Part shown: in pieces, positions 50,961 through 60,376 of the stretch
Numbering within the stretch: the first letter of the stretch is position 1
How the letters are laid out: the number at the start of each line of letters is the position of its first letter
NCBI GenBank assembly: GCA_002733215.1
Contig: NVUY01000005.1
Coordinates: 65,057 to 129,056 of the forward strand
Direction of reading: 5' to 3'
Length of the DNA: 64,000 bases
From: Sulfurovum sp.
GTDB lineage: Bacteria; Campylobacterota; Campylobacteria; Campylobacterales; Sulfurovaceae
Translations under genes and position numbers: made by a program
Notes under the pieces: generated by a model
The model's input: the letters and a program-made list of their open reading frames with translations, nothing else
Databases searched by the model: none
What the model was told of the DNA's origin: nothing

Positions 50961-51485
50961 TTATTTGTATAGATGTACGATAGCTAAGGCTATACGTGAA
51001 GCATCAGCGATAGCTCTTGCAGACATTGTTGCACCGGAAATGGTTGCAATACCTTTGCCGGCAAAGAGATTATCGGATATCCTTTTGCCTTTAAATGTAT
51101 TTTTCCAGGCTTGTTTAGGTTTATACTCCTGGGGTTCCATAAATGCTACTATTTCTATGCTTTTTATGCTTTCTTGAGGTGAAATTACATAAAGGACTGC
51201 CGCTTTTTTTGTTCTGACAACTTGCAGTAGAAGCACAGCATACCCCTCTATATCTTTTCCTTTTTTGACAGTATAAAAACGAATGACATTTGTATCAATT
51301 TTAGCCTTTGCACTTTGTTGTACCTTCTTAAGTTCTTTTGGTTTGAGTGCAAACTGCTGCTTACTCACAACTGCCCCTTTAGAAAAAGAAGGCAGTATGA
51401 GTTTTGCAACATCCACACCACTTTTAGCTTGGAGTGATACTGCACTCATTAGAAACCATAGACAAAGTTTTTTTAGCATCTTCAT
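50961..51485 (-). CDS. Exported FMN-binding-domain protein
   Basis: About 174 aa with a signal peptide (KLCLWFLMSAVSLQA) and a C-terminal FMN-binding domain containing the flavinylation motif SGATMSARAIADA, where FMN is attached covalently to Thr by ApbE-type enzymes in related proteins. It is the last gene of the iron-linked operon, 4 nt after the di-heme peroxidase gene, so it may pass electrons to or from periplasmic heme proteins. The start is the ATG at 51485 behind TAGGAAA. Confidence 0.78.
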   Translation of the reverse strand: MKMLKKLCLWFLMSAVSLQAKSGVDVAKLILPSFSKGAVVSKQQFALKPKELKKVQQSAKAKIDTNVIRFYTVKKGKDIEGYAVLLLQVVRTKKAAVLYVISPQESIKSIEIVAFMEPQEYKPKQAWKNTFKGKRISDNLFAGKGIATISGATMSARAIADASRIALAIVHLYK

Positions 51486-51489
51486 TTTC

Positions 51490-52761
51490 CTACTTGATGA
51501 GATGTTCATAACGTTTGTCAGTAAGCGTTTTCAGAAAAGCTTCCAAAGCTTCAATTGCCCTGTCATCTAGCTCTAGTCCTGTTCTTAATACTGCATGGTT
51601 TATAGTAGCATTGTGATCATTGTGACCCCATGCAAGTCCCGTTTCTGGGTTTATAGGATGGTTTCCTTGTCCATGAATATGGTCATAAAACTCAAGTACA
51701 GTTTTTAAGTTTTTAAAGACGCCATTATTCATATAAGGTCCGGTGACTGCAACATTTCTAAGAGTTGGGACTTTACCTTTTCCTAAATGTGCAGATTCAT
51801 TCACAAAACCGCCAAGCCCTTTAAACGTTGCATTGGCATCTTGAAGTCCAAGTGCTGCTCTTGTGTCCATCGCAGCTATGTTTCTTGGTGTACCTATGTT
51901 CTCATATTCAAAGTTTGTAAAGAGTTCTTTTGAAGGTGCTTCACTTTTAGAATTGATTGTGTGACACGTTGCACAATTTGTATTTGCTTCTGAGAAGAAG
52001 AGAGACATACCTAGATCTTCATCAACTGTCCAATTGTCTTTTTGTAAACATTCAGAAGTTCTTCCTCCCCCTTCTCTACATTGCTTAAATCTGTCATATT
52101 TGGAATCAAACGGTGCAAACTCATCTGTTTTTTCAAATTTGGCTATGGCTTCACCCATGGCCTGATAAGAGGCATCGATATCATCAAAAATATCTGTACC
52201 GTAAAGTAATTTAAAGGATGCCACATAGTCCGGGTTCTCTTCTATGCGTTCGATGACGGACTGTTCGTCGGGCATCATCATCTCTGCGCCGTCAAGCGGA
52301 GGTCTTGTGGCTTGATCTTGAAGTGTAGTTGCCCTTCCGTCATGAAATTGTCCGCCCACATAGACACCTTTACTGTTTTTACCAAAAGTAGGATTGAACA
52401 AGGCATATGCTGCAGTTGGCGTATTGCGTCCGCCTAAAGCTGAACCGTCATCACCTACAGAAAATGCACCATGTATAAATACAGTTTGATCAACAGCACT
52501 TTTTGTAAATCTGGCATCTATAAAAGCATGGTCGGGGTCATGACATGTGGCACAGGAAGTCTTTCTATTTAGTGATAAGTTTTGATCAAAAAAGAGACTT
52601 TCCCCCAACTTTTCTTTGCTGTAAAACTTGGGATCTTTAGTACCGATGTCCGGGGTACTGCCACCATCACTAATGCCGGAGATGCTGCTTCCTCCACCGC
52701 CACCACAGCCTGCCAGCAAGCCGACTGTGACTACTGTGATCATTATATTTTTTTTATTCAT
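51490..52761 (-). CDS. Di-heme cytochrome c peroxidase/MauG-family lipoprotein
   Basis: 423 aa. Lipobox LLAGCGGGGG, then two heme sites, CATCHDPDHAF (near residue 68) and CATCHTINSK (near 270), with the conserved RNTPTAAYALFNPTF and KVPTLRNVAVTGPYMNNGVFKNL of bacterial cytochrome c peroxidases. It acts in the periplasm, anchored to a membrane. Whether it reduces H2O2 or modifies a substrate (MauG/MbnH-like) is open; the position beside imelysin and DUF1111 genes favours an iron-linked oxidation role. Confidence 0.9.
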   Translation of the reverse strand: MNKKNIMITVVTVGLLAGCGGGGGSSISGISDGGSTPDIGTKDPKFYSKEKLGESLFFDQNLSLNRKTSCATCHDPDHAFIDARFTKSAVDQTVFIHGAFSVGDDGSALGGRNTPTAAYALFNPTFGKNSKGVYVGGQFHDGRATTLQDQATRPPLDGAEMMMPDEQSVIERIEENPDYVASFKLLYGTDIFDDIDASYQAMGEAIAKFEKTDEFAPFDSKYDRFKQCREGGGRTSECLQKDNWTVDEDLGMSLFFSEANTNCATCHTINSKSEAPSKELFTNFEYENIGTPRNIAAMDTRAALGLQDANATFKGLGGFVNESAHLGKGKVPTLRNVAVTGPYMNNGVFKNLKTVLEFYDHIHGQGNHPINPETGLAWGHNDHNATINHAVLRTGLELDDRAIEALEAFLKTLTDKRYEHLIK

Positions 52762-52813
52762 TTTTTTGCCTCCTGGCAGGGTGTCTTCTTAGACCACCCC
52801 ATTTTTTGTAATT

Positions 52814-54277
52814 TTAAAATATGAATCCAAGAGCAGCAATAAATGACTCCTCATCTGCAAGTCGTGAACCACTGCGATAGTCTCTCCAGGTATAATCCGC
52901 TTTTATGACAACTTTCGGGTCAGGAAAATAAGCAAACCCAAATGTATATTCATTGTATTTATAATCGTCCGGATTCACTGTCCTGTTATCCGCATCAAGG
53001 TCAAGCCTTTCTACTTCTCCTACAACATAAAGTTGATGGGACGTATTTCTGTTGTGTAAAACATCATAGCCTACCGTGAGGTACTGTCCATTGACTTCAC
53101 CGGAGATATCGCCATGTTCTATGAGCTGCTTATAGTCATCACCCAGACTCCCGTACACTGCCAGAGCCTGGACATTCCAGCCGTCATATTTGTAGTTTGC
53201 GTGTGCTTCAGCCATGAACATGGAAACATCAATGTCAGAAGTGGGAAGTAATAAATGGGGGGTAGTACCTTTCCCGTAAAACAGAGAGCCGCCTGTTTCT
53301 ATGCCTTCAAAACCTTTATAGCTCACTCTTGCGACACCTGAGACGTCATCTGTCAACTGTTTAGCTCCACGCCTTCCCTGCTGTATGAACCTGCCTTCCG
53401 TGAAGTTTCCGGGATCGGGTGAAGTGATGATCCCTGCATAGTAGTCAAAATCTTCATAGGTACCAAAACCAAGTATTCCGTTCGTATGCCAGGTTGAAGG
53501 GATGATTAATGATTCTACCAGTGGTCTCTGTGACGTCAAGAATGCTACAGGTTCATGGTTGAGGTTGATATTACCAAACGGTACAAGGACGTGACCGGCT
53601 CTTACATTGTATTTTTCATCAAGTAAAAAATCCAGGTAGGAGAATTCAACGATGGCGTATTTATAGTTTTTTGTGCCGTCAGACCTGGCACCGCCGTCTT
53701 CAAACTCTATCTCTGTGTTCATGATGATCCAGTCATTGAATTTATATCCTATATAGGGAACAAAACGAACCACGTTGGTTTCAGACTTTCTTCTAAGCTT
53801 GTTCGCCGAGGGAGAGGAAAAATTTTTAAAATTGGTAAACTTTCTGTACCTGTATTCACCGTAACCGCCTATGGAGAGGGCAGATTCGGAATTATACACT
53901 TTAGAGGCAGCGAGACCAAGGTCTGAAAAACTCTCATAAGTATCTGTGCTTACTACGTCGGAAGTTGTAGGCATAATGTTTGCACCCTCACTTGAGAAGT
54001 CGTTGTTGTCCATGGCAACAAGTGTTTCCTGTTTCTTCTCTTTTTTTGCAACTGTTGTTTTTTTCTTGTTGGTTTTCGGCGTAGACTTTTTGTTGTCACT
54101 GCTTACCGAGAGCTTCTTTTCCAAAGAAGCGATCTTTTTCTCCTGGGTCACCTTGTACGTACCAAAGTCTTTTTGAAGTTTGATGAGCATTGCCTCAAGC
54201 TCTGCATTACTGGCTGACATTGCAGGCAGTGTAAATGCCGCTACCAGACTGAGTGCGATTTTTTTACGACTCGGCAT
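52814..54277 (-). CDS. Outer-membrane porin-like protein with N-terminal coiled coil
   Basis: 487 aa. A signal peptide (KKIALSLVAAFTLPAMSASN) is followed by a coiled coil (LEAMLIKLQKDFGTYKVTQEKKIASLEKKL), a Lys/Thr-rich linker, and a beta-rich domain (YGEYRYRKFTNF, WIIMNTEIEFEDGG) ending in aromatic FIAALGFIF, as outer-membrane barrels do. Probably the outer-membrane channel for the substrate of this operon. The ligand is unknown; iron or copper are candidates from context. Confidence 0.78.
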   Translation of the reverse strand: MPSRKKIALSLVAAFTLPAMSASNAELEAMLIKLQKDFGTYKVTQEKKIASLEKKLSVSSDNKKSTPKTNKKKTTVAKKEKKQETLVAMDNNDFSSEGANIMPTTSDVVSTDTYESFSDLGLAASKVYNSESALSIGGYGEYRYRKFTNFKNFSSPSANKLRRKSETNVVRFVPYIGYKFNDWIIMNTEIEFEDGGARSDGTKNYKYAIVEFSYLDFLLDEKYNVRAGHVLVPFGNINLNHEPVAFLTSQRPLVESLIIPSTWHTNGILGFGTYEDFDYYAGIITSPDPGNFTEGRFIQQGRRGAKQLTDDVSGVARVSYKGFEGIETGGSLFYGKGTTPHLLLPTSDIDVSMFMAEAHANYKYDGWNVQALAVYGSLGDDYKQLIEHGDISGEVNGQYLTVGYDVLHNRNTSHQLYVVGEVERLDLDADNRTVNPDDYKYNEYTFGFAYFPDPKVVIKADYTWRDYRSGSRLADEESFIAALGFIF

Positions 54278-54313
54278 TTAGTGCCTCCTTGTACTGATCT
54301 TTAGTTCTTGTAT

Positions 54314-55207
54314 TCATAGTTTTATTCCTTTTATAAATGGGTTGAGCAGTGCCCCTGTGAGCGAATGTATTGTTTCCCCCGTAGGCAGACCAAAATCTAA
54401 ATTTTTAGACTTTGATTTACCTAAAGTAAGTGTGCCGAACCATCTGTCCCAAACGGCAAGATAGCTTCCAAAATTTCTGTGTGAATATGTTCTGCTGTGG
54501 TGTAACTGATGTTGCAGTGGCGAGATGAACCATTTTTCAACTTTATTACCATAACTAAGCGGTATGTGTGAGTGTCTTAAGTTCGACCCCAGCAGTAGAA
54601 ATACAAATACCAATGCATTTACGCCCAAAAACTCTATGAGTCCTATACCTGCACCAAAAAAGTAGATGAAGACAGCAGTTACAAAACCTGTTGTAAATGC
54701 ATAGCGCAATCCAAAAAGAATATTTTCTACAGGATGTACTCTGTAAAATGTCAGTGGGTTTAAGACTTCTGCAGAGTGGTGTATACGGTGAAATCTCCAC
54801 AAAAGAGGTACAAGGTGCATAAATCGGTGAAGCCAGTACCTTGTAAAGTCATTGACAATGAAAAGCACAACAGTATAACTCAGCAAAAGCCACTCTTTAG
54901 ATACTCTTGTACGCTCTACATAACCAAAGGTATCTTGCATTTGTAAGACAATCCAAAGTATGACATCATTGACACCGATCAGTAGTGGAACAATAATCAC
55001 TATCTTGATGAGTGAGACAAGCACAAAATAGCTATAGTCAAGTTTTGCAGAAGCGTGCAAAAGCACCTCTTTTGAAAACTGCATTTTTAAAACAGATTTC
55101 TGCTTCCAAAAAAAGAGCAGGGCGACGAGCAGTGCAGAGAGCATATAGAGCCAGTAGATTCTTTTTGAACTATCATAAAAATACTCTAGACCTAGATACT
55201 CAAACAT
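54314..55207 (-). CDS. Sterol desaturase / fatty acid hydroxylase superfamily membrane protein
   Basis: 297 aa with several transmembrane helices and the three di-iron histidine clusters: HRFMH, HRIHHS and HQLHHSRTYSH. Members hydroxylate or desaturate lipids using a di-iron centre. The ATG lies 2 nt after the imelysin stop and its ribosome binding site (GGAG) is inside that gene. Presence of an iron enzyme in an imelysin operon is consistent with iron-linked physiology; the lipid substrate is unknown. Confidence 0.88.
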   Translation of the reverse strand: MFEYLGLEYFYDSSKRIYWLYMLSALLVALLFFWKQKSVLKMQFSKEVLLHASAKLDYSYFVLVSLIKIVIIVPLLIGVNDVILWIVLQMQDTFGYVERTRVSKEWLLLSYTVVLFIVNDFTRYWLHRFMHLVPLLWRFHRIHHSAEVLNPLTFYRVHPVENILFGLRYAFTTGFVTAVFIYFFGAGIGLIEFLGVNALVFVFLLLGSNLRHSHIPLSYGNKVEKWFISPLQHQLHHSRTYSHRNFGSYLAVWDRWFGTLTLGKSKSKNLDFGLPTGETIHSLTGALLNPFIKGIKL

Positions 55208-55209
55208 CT

Positions 55210-56322
55210 TTAGTCTCCGTCTGCTTCGATGATCTCAGCGGTAAGGTCAAGTGCCTGTATGAGGGATTCAAAATAAAGATCCTGTAAGACCTTGATGGTA
55301 GTGTAAAGCGTGTTTATCTTTGGGTCTACGGAAGTTGTTGTGATGAGTTCTTCTATAGGTTTGCCGAAACTCTGAACGATACTTTCTGCCTCATCAAGTT
55401 TTTCCAGTATCTTTTTTACGACGACTGCGGCACCGTTTTGAGATGCAAAAGTACCAAAGTTAGCATAACTCTGCTTCCCCATGACACTTTGATGGGCCTC
55501 AAGTATAGATTCTATGGCTTCTGTAGAGAGTACACTCTTAAAATATTCAAGTCTTTCGGGATCCGGGTCGTCTTTGAATTTGATTGATATACCTGCAGAT
55601 TCTCCAATGCGCCACTCTTTGAGTTTAAAAGAGCTGTCTATAAGTACATTCACTATAGAGTTTGCTGCATCCTCTTCATTACTGCTGAACTGTATATCAT
55701 TTTTATAGAAATCAGCTATTTTTGCCGAGAGCCCTTTAAGGTTTGCAAGTACAACTTCCAGTGCGCTTATCCTTCTTCTTTTGTCTATATTCATCAATTC
55801 TGTCATTTCAGCCACACTTTGGGAATATCCAAAAAGAAGGTACTCAAGTGCAGTGATACTTTTGCTTGAACTTTTGAAAAGTGCATCTTCAATACTGCTG
55901 CTTGAAGCCAAAGCCTGATCGATATCGGCAGGAACGTCCAGTTTTTTACCTGTATGATAAAAATCAAAAAGCTGTGGTATATCTATCATGGCATTGTCAT
56001 AATCTGCGGCGACATACGTATTCTGCACGCTTTTCCATGCTTCCATCAGCTCTCTAAAGGTGTTTTGCATCTGTTTGACATCACTTTGAGTGAGATCCGT
56101 ATCGAAACTTTCTACTTGCGTTTTGAGTGTTGTGACAGACGAGAGCAGAGATTCGGAATCCTTGATGAACACATTCTCTTCAAGTGATGCAAGCGCATTT
56201 CCCTTGCTTGGAGCAGTTTTCGGACTTATGACCCCGGTACCATTGTAGGCATTGTCTCCGCCGCATCCGCTTAGAAGCAGAGCTACTGCCAAAACAGATA
56301 CTTTTGCGATCTTTTTTATCAT
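55210..56322 (-). CDS. Imelysin-family lipoprotein
   Basis: 370 aa. Lipobox ALLLSGCGGD; helical imelysin (peptidase M75) domain with ITALEYLLFGYSQS at the place of the GxHxxE-type motif. Here the His is replaced, so canonical metal binding may be lost. Imelysins are periplasmic, iron-regulated proteins related to EfeO. It lies 10 nt after the DUF1111 gene and 2 nt before the desaturase gene. It is a divergent paralogue of the imelysin at 57755. Confidence 0.8.
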   Translation of the reverse strand: MIKKIAKVSVLAVALLLSGCGGDNAYNGTGVISPKTAPSKGNALASLEENVFIKDSESLLSSVTTLKTQVESFDTDLTQSDVKQMQNTFRELMEAWKSVQNTYVAADYDNAMIDIPQLFDFYHTGKKLDVPADIDQALASSSSIEDALFKSSSKSITALEYLLFGYSQSVAEMTELMNIDKRRRISALEVVLANLKGLSAKIADFYKNDIQFSSNEEDAANSIVNVLIDSSFKLKEWRIGESAGISIKFKDDPDPERLEYFKSVLSTEAIESILEAHQSVMGKQSYANFGTFASQNGAAVVVKKILEKLDEAESIVQSFGKPIEELITTTSVDPKINTLYTTIKVLQDLYFESLIQALDLTAEIIEADGD

Positions 56323-56332
56323 TTTTTTCCTT

Positions 56333-57745
56333 TTATATTGAGTTCAGAAAGCGCAAGACTTTCTCTCTTGAATTTTTATCTAAAGCCATGAACTCTTTTT
56401 TTGACTTTTCTGCTTCACCGCCATGCCAAAGGATCGCCTCTTCTATACTTCTGGCTCTTCCATCATGCAGGTAGTTGGCTTCTCCACTTACTTTTTGATG
56501 AAGACCTTTTCCCCATAAAGGTGCTGTACGCCACTCAGAGCCGGTTGCCAAAAATTCTGAACGTCCATCAGCCAAACCTTCACCCATATCATGAAGTAAC
56601 AAATCAGTATAAGGTTTTATTTCTATGTCTAACGCAGTTTTATAGCTAGGCACATGACAGGCTGTACAGTTTAAACTTTTAAATAACTTTGCACCTTCAA
56701 AGTGCTTTTTAGGCTCTCTTTGTTTAGGTACGGCTAAATTTGAAAGATAAAATGTAATTGCGTCTAAACGCAAAGCCGGTAAATCAAGTGCATGTCTCGC
56801 TTTTTTTGCTTCGTTGAGACAGGCTTCTTGTTTTTGTGTACAATTATGCTGAGGGAAAAGTGGATTAGAAAGTCCCATGTCATTATGTGCAGCTCCTGCA
56901 CTTTGATGTTTTACACTCACGGCAGATGCCTTCCATGTAAAACGTCCTAGTTTAGTGGTATTTGTCTCAGGATCAAAAGCATAATTTGCTTTTCCTGAAA
57001 TGCCGTCACCGTTTTTATCTTCCACATCTTCATGGACTAAAATATCTTTTTCCGTGATGTTTTCTAAAAGTCCCAAACCTACCAGTGCAGAACCTATACG
57101 TGCTGCGATAATAGTTTCTTTATCAAAATTTCCATACCCCAGATCTACCACAGAATAATGTGGCTTTCGCAGAATATAGTTTGTACCATCCGGGTATATA
57201 CCATTTATATCTTCGTAAGTGACTAGAGATTGTCCTTCTGCAGGTACTTTGGCATTACCGTTACGACTTAATTGCGCTCCATACATGGAGTCTGGTTCAA
57301 ATCCTACAGTTTTTAACAGTTTGTGATTGGTAGATGTTTTATGTGAGAGTCTTAAAAGATAGGAGCGTGTCATCTTTCCTTCTTTGTCTACCGCGATACC
57401 TGCACCATGATTTGGGTGACAATGCATACAGGTATTTGCAGAAAACAAGGGCCCCAAACCATCTCTTGCTGTGGTTGCGGCAGGAGCCTCTACCCATGGG
57501 ATACGAAAAAAACTTTTACCCAAAACAAACATATCTTCTTCTTCATAATTTAATCCCTTAACAGGATGTGAAAAAGCTTTTTTACTTTTGTCTTGGGTAA
57601 AATAATTTTTAGTTTTAGCTGTCTTTTTTAGAGTAATATTTTCTTCTGTTGTTTTTGAATTTGTCTCTTGTTTTGTTTCTGAACACCCCACAACCACAAG
57701 GGTTGTAAGTGCTGTAAATGCTGTGATTACTGCGTATCTTTTCAT
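56333..57745 (-). CDS. DUF1111 di-heme oxidoreductase (thiol-oxidoreductase-like) lipoprotein
   Basis: 470 aa. Lipoprotein signal TLVVVGCSET; two c-type heme motifs, CMHCHPNHGAG and CTACHVPSY; conserved DUF1111 blocks such as RDGLGPLFSANTC, GRFTWKASAVSVKHQSAGAAHNDMG and YLHDGRARSIEEAILWHGGEA. DUF1111 proteins occur next to imelysins in iron-starvation operons of several proteobacteria. The redox substrate is not known. Second gene of the operon, 9 nt after the imelysin gene. Confidence 0.88.
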   Translation of the reverse strand: MKRYAVITAFTALTTLVVVGCSETKQETNSKTTEENITLKKTAKTKNYFTQDKSKKAFSHPVKGLNYEEEDMFVLGKSFFRIPWVEAPAATTARDGLGPLFSANTCMHCHPNHGAGIAVDKEGKMTRSYLLRLSHKTSTNHKLLKTVGFEPDSMYGAQLSRNGNAKVPAEGQSLVTYEDINGIYPDGTNYILRKPHYSVVDLGYGNFDKETIIAARIGSALVGLGLLENITEKDILVHEDVEDKNGDGISGKANYAFDPETNTTKLGRFTWKASAVSVKHQSAGAAHNDMGLSNPLFPQHNCTQKQEACLNEAKKARHALDLPALRLDAITFYLSNLAVPKQREPKKHFEGAKLFKSLNCTACHVPSYKTALDIEIKPYTDLLLHDMGEGLADGRSEFLATGSEWRTAPLWGKGLHQKVSGEANYLHDGRARSIEEAILWHGGEAEKSKKEFMALDKNSREKVLRFLNSI

Positions 57746-57754
57746 TTATTACTA

Positions 57755-59092
57755 TTATAGACCTGTTGTCTCATCTGGATCGGTGACATCACCATCACTC
57801 AGCTTCACACCATATTCTGCGGCAACAGCTATCATCTCATCACCCAAGTCTCTCATTTCATTTTTTGCATCAACAATATTTTGTAACTTACCATTTACTG
57901 CAACGATTTGGTAGTCAAAGTGATAATCAGATTTTGCTGTATCATTTATGCTTTTAACTTTTGTATCGATAGAAGTTTCCAAACCTGTTATCTCTGTTTT
58001 TTGCTCAGGACTTAAATTTGTTTCAAAGATGTCAAGTATATTTTTAAACCCTATATAGTTTGTATCAATATCTCTGTGCGTGTTATCAGAGAAACAAGAA
58101 TGTTCATCTTCTTCTGATGGCGTGAGTGCTGCAACGGCCATTCTTTCATTTGCAAGTTCAGATTTTAAGAATACACCCATACCTCCCATGATTTGTTTTA
58201 AAGCAACGTCTTGAGCAATAGCATTTGCCCCATCACCAATCAGTGCAGACTTGTAGCCACCTATTGTCCATGCATCTATCATACTTTGAAGATCATCAAC
58301 AATGAGTTCAGCTGCTGCTGAAAGGTAATCTTTTCGTCTCTCTTTATTTGCATCCGTAGTATAGTCTGTAAATGGTCTTTCCCCTGCTGTTGTTTGACCA
58401 TGTGTTACATTGTCAGCTATAAAACTTGCATAATCTTGATCTTGCCCCCAGAGTAAGAACTCTACGGCATGGTACCCTGTAGCTACATTGGCATCTCCAC
58501 CATTTTCATTTAGGTCTGCAATTACATCTTTAGTAATGGTTGTTGCATCTACAGGTGTTCCACCATCTGGAGTGAAAGAACCTGCCGTATCGATGATATT
58601 TCCAGCTGTTGGAGCTCCACCACTTGCAGGAGTTGTGTAGTCAATCATGTTTTCATCCAACGGCCAAGCGTTAAGTTGTCCTTCTGGAGCACCAAATGAA
58701 GCTGGAAATCCAGCTTCAGCATCTATAGGACCATTTGAAAGTCTCAAGATCTCTGTAATCCCATAAGACTCACGAGAAGCCAACCATGCAGTTTTAGCAG
58801 CATCAAGTGTTGCCTGAGAAGGATTAGCGATAAATGCATCAACAGCAGCTTTTAAAGCTAGGGCATCTGCATGAGATGCTGTATATTTTGATATAGCATA
58901 GTCTGCATATTTCGTAAGTGCCGCTTTGATCACTGCTTCTTTTTCAGCTGCTGGTAGATCTTTAACTTGCGTAAATGTTGGTGTTGTTGGTAGTCCCTGT
59001 GGAATGTTAGAGCCACCGCCTCCACCGCCACAACCTGATAATGCTAGTGATGCCGTAATTGATAATGTAATAAGTGTGTGTTTAAATGTCAT
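57755..59092 (-). CDS. Imelysin-family (M75) lipoprotein
   Basis: 445 aa. Lipobox ASLALSGCGGGGGG; imelysin domain with the metal motif GYHAVEFLLWGQDQDY (GxHxxE) near residue 215 and a helical bundle. First gene of a seven-gene minus-strand operon; a Fur-box-like palindrome lies about 80 nt upstream. Imelysins probably bind iron or heme in the periplasm; catalytic peptidase activity is doubtful. C-terminal Asp-rich tail (SDGDVTDPDE). Confidence 0.9.
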   Translation of the reverse strand: MTFKHTLITLSITASLALSGCGGGGGGSNIPQGLPTTPTFTQVKDLPAAEKEAVIKAALTKYADYAISKYTASHADALALKAAVDAFIANPSQATLDAAKTAWLASRESYGITEILRLSNGPIDAEAGFPASFGAPEGQLNAWPLDENMIDYTTPASGGAPTAGNIIDTAGSFTPDGGTPVDATTITKDVIADLNENGGDANVATGYHAVEFLLWGQDQDYASFIADNVTHGQTTAGERPFTDYTTDANKERRKDYLSAAAELIVDDLQSMIDAWTIGGYKSALIGDGANAIAQDVALKQIMGGMGVFLKSELANERMAVAALTPSEEDEHSCFSDNTHRDIDTNYIGFKNILDIFETNLSPEQKTEITGLETSIDTKVKSINDTAKSDYHFDYQIVAVNGKLQNIVDAKNEMRDLGDEMIAVAAEYGVKLSDGDVTDPDETTGL

Positions 59093-59169
59093 GGTATAAC
59101 CCCTATGTTTTGTTAATCTGAAAATGATTGTCGGAATACTATAGAAACATGACTTGTTTCTTTATAAAA

Positions 59170-59193
59170 GTGACAATCGTTATCGTTTATCAC
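59170..59193 (-). promoter_or_regulatory. Fur-box-like operator upstream of the imelysin operon
   Basis: On the minus strand GTGATAAACGATAACGATTG continues into TCAC: an imperfect palindrome (GTGATAAACG / CGATTGTCAC) with repeated GATAA-type hexamers, as in Fur boxes. Confidence 0.6.
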
Positions 59194-59338
59194 TTTTTAG
59201 AAGACGATATTCTCTTATAAAGTAAATACTGTTAGCTTTAGAGTGTCTCTTCAGCACCATGTGTATATATTTAAAAAAGGTGTGTAATATGTTTGACATA
59301 AGCTATCCTTTTTCTAAATTTTATATTTTGAGTAAAAA

Positions 59339-59421
59339 CTCAAAGGAGGGAAGAAGAGATAAAGGGGTACAATGAAAATTGCAATAAAACACTGTTAACT
59401 TCTCTTTTTCCCTCTTTTGAG
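59339..59421 (-). terminator. Long inverted repeat downstream of the Fur-family gene
   Basis: CTCAAAGGAGGGAAGAAGAG at 59339 pairs with CTCTTTTTCCCTCTTTTGAG at the right (21-bp arms, two wobble-type mismatches, ~40-nt loop), with T tracts outside. It lies directly after the fur-family stop on the minus strand. Confidence 0.6.
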
Positions 59422-59426
59422 GTTTT

Positions 59427-59834
59427 TTAGCGGTATTTACATTTTTCACATCTTTTATGCAGGGTAATGAATTCACTACTTTTTAAATGGTTTAATATCG
59501 CTTCCATATGATCTACTTCGCTAAGCACCGAAACATCATTACATTTGGGACAAAGAGTAAATACCCTCGCTATGGTTGTTGTCAAAATATAGTAAGATTT
59601 TTTAAAATCATCTTGCACTACAACTGCTAGCCCACATTCAATAAACAGGGTTAAATGTCTATAAACTGTATTGAGAGAAACTTTTCTAGAACTACTCTCT
59701 TGTATTTTCCTCATGATCTCTGAAACACTTAAACACTCTTTCGAGTCCAACAAAACATTATATATAACTTCGCGTGCATGTGAGTTATTGACTTTCTTTT
59801 GTTTAATACATTCATAAAATTTGTTCATACTCAT
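59427..59834 (-). CDS. Fur-family transcriptional regulator
   Basis: 135 aa. The winged helix SHAREVIYNVLLDSKECLSVSEIMRKIQESSSRKVSLNTVYRHLTLFIECGL is the Fur DNA-binding domain; the C-terminal half has the CPKC and CEKC zinc pairs. The central metal-sensing His cluster is weak compared with classical Fur, so it may be a specialised paralogue. Its own upstream region (59859-59875) carries a TGATA...TATCA palindrome, suggesting autoregulation. Start at the ATG behind GAGGGTGAAA; the track uses a GTG four codons earlier. Confidence 0.85.
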   Translation of the reverse strand: MSMNKFYECIKQKKVNNSHAREVIYNVLLDSKECLSVSEIMRKIQESSSRKVSLNTVYRHLTLFIECGLAVVVQDDFKKSYYILTTTIARVFTLCPKCNDVSVLSEVDHMEAILNHLKSSEFITLHKRCEKCKYR

Positions 59835-59857
59835 TTTCACCCTCACCCCTATTACCT

Positions 59858-59942
59858 GATAGTTATTATCAATCTTATTTTAGATTGCGAAGTATCTCAT
59901 TAAACAACTTAAAATATATTAAAAATGATAATCATTGTCATA
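59858..59942. promoter_or_regulatory. Divergent promoter region with two Fur-type operators
   Basis: TGATAGTTATTATCA near 59858 (palindromic) faces the fur-family gene, and ATGATAATCATTGTCAT near 59925 faces the DUF2325 cluster. The second matches 12 of 13 positions of the GATAATCATTATC half of the Fur consensus. Confidence 0.65.
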
Positions 59943-60007
59943 TATACCATAATTTAAGGTTTCTTATTTTATAATACTAAAAATCATTATCAAATAAAGG
60001 ATATAAA

Positions 60008-60364
60008 ATGTCAGTTTTAATACTTGGTGGAGACAAAATAGGCTCCATAAGAAAAATACTTATGGAACTAGGCGTGAGTGATATTATTCACTGGACTGCA
60101 AGAAATCAAAAAAATGGTCGTAAAAAAGATAAAGTCATACCTTTAAAGGTCAATATGGTGCTAATGCTTACTAATTTTTTGAATCATAATGCTATGAAGC
60201 ACTATAGAAGTGAAGCAAAATCTAAAGATTTACCCATCGTTTATGCAACTAGAAACGTTGAGTGCGTGAAAGAAGCATTCATCAAAACACTTTCCCAATT
60301 AGACCAAGATTCAGAAATATGTAAACAATGTGAATATCATTCAAATTGTTATAAAAATAAATAA
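60008..60364 (+). CDS. DUF2325 domain protein
   Basis: 118 aa. SVLILGGDKIGSIRKILMELGVSDIIHWTARNQKN is the N-terminal DUF2325 pattern (a Rossmann-like start with GGD), followed by KVNMVLMLTNFLNHNAMKHYRSEAK; a cysteine cluster CKQCEYHSNCYKNK closes the protein and may bind a metal. The upstream Fur-type operator suggests induction under iron limitation. First gene of a four-gene run. The molecular function of DUF2325 is unknown. Confidence 0.8.
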   Translation: MSVLILGGDKIGSIRKILMELGVSDIIHWTARNQKNGRKKDKVIPLKVNMVLMLTNFLNHNAMKHYRSEAKSKDLPIVYATRNVECVKEAFIKTLSQLDQDSEICKQCEYHSNCYKNK

Positions 60365-60376
60365 GGAGAAAAGAGT

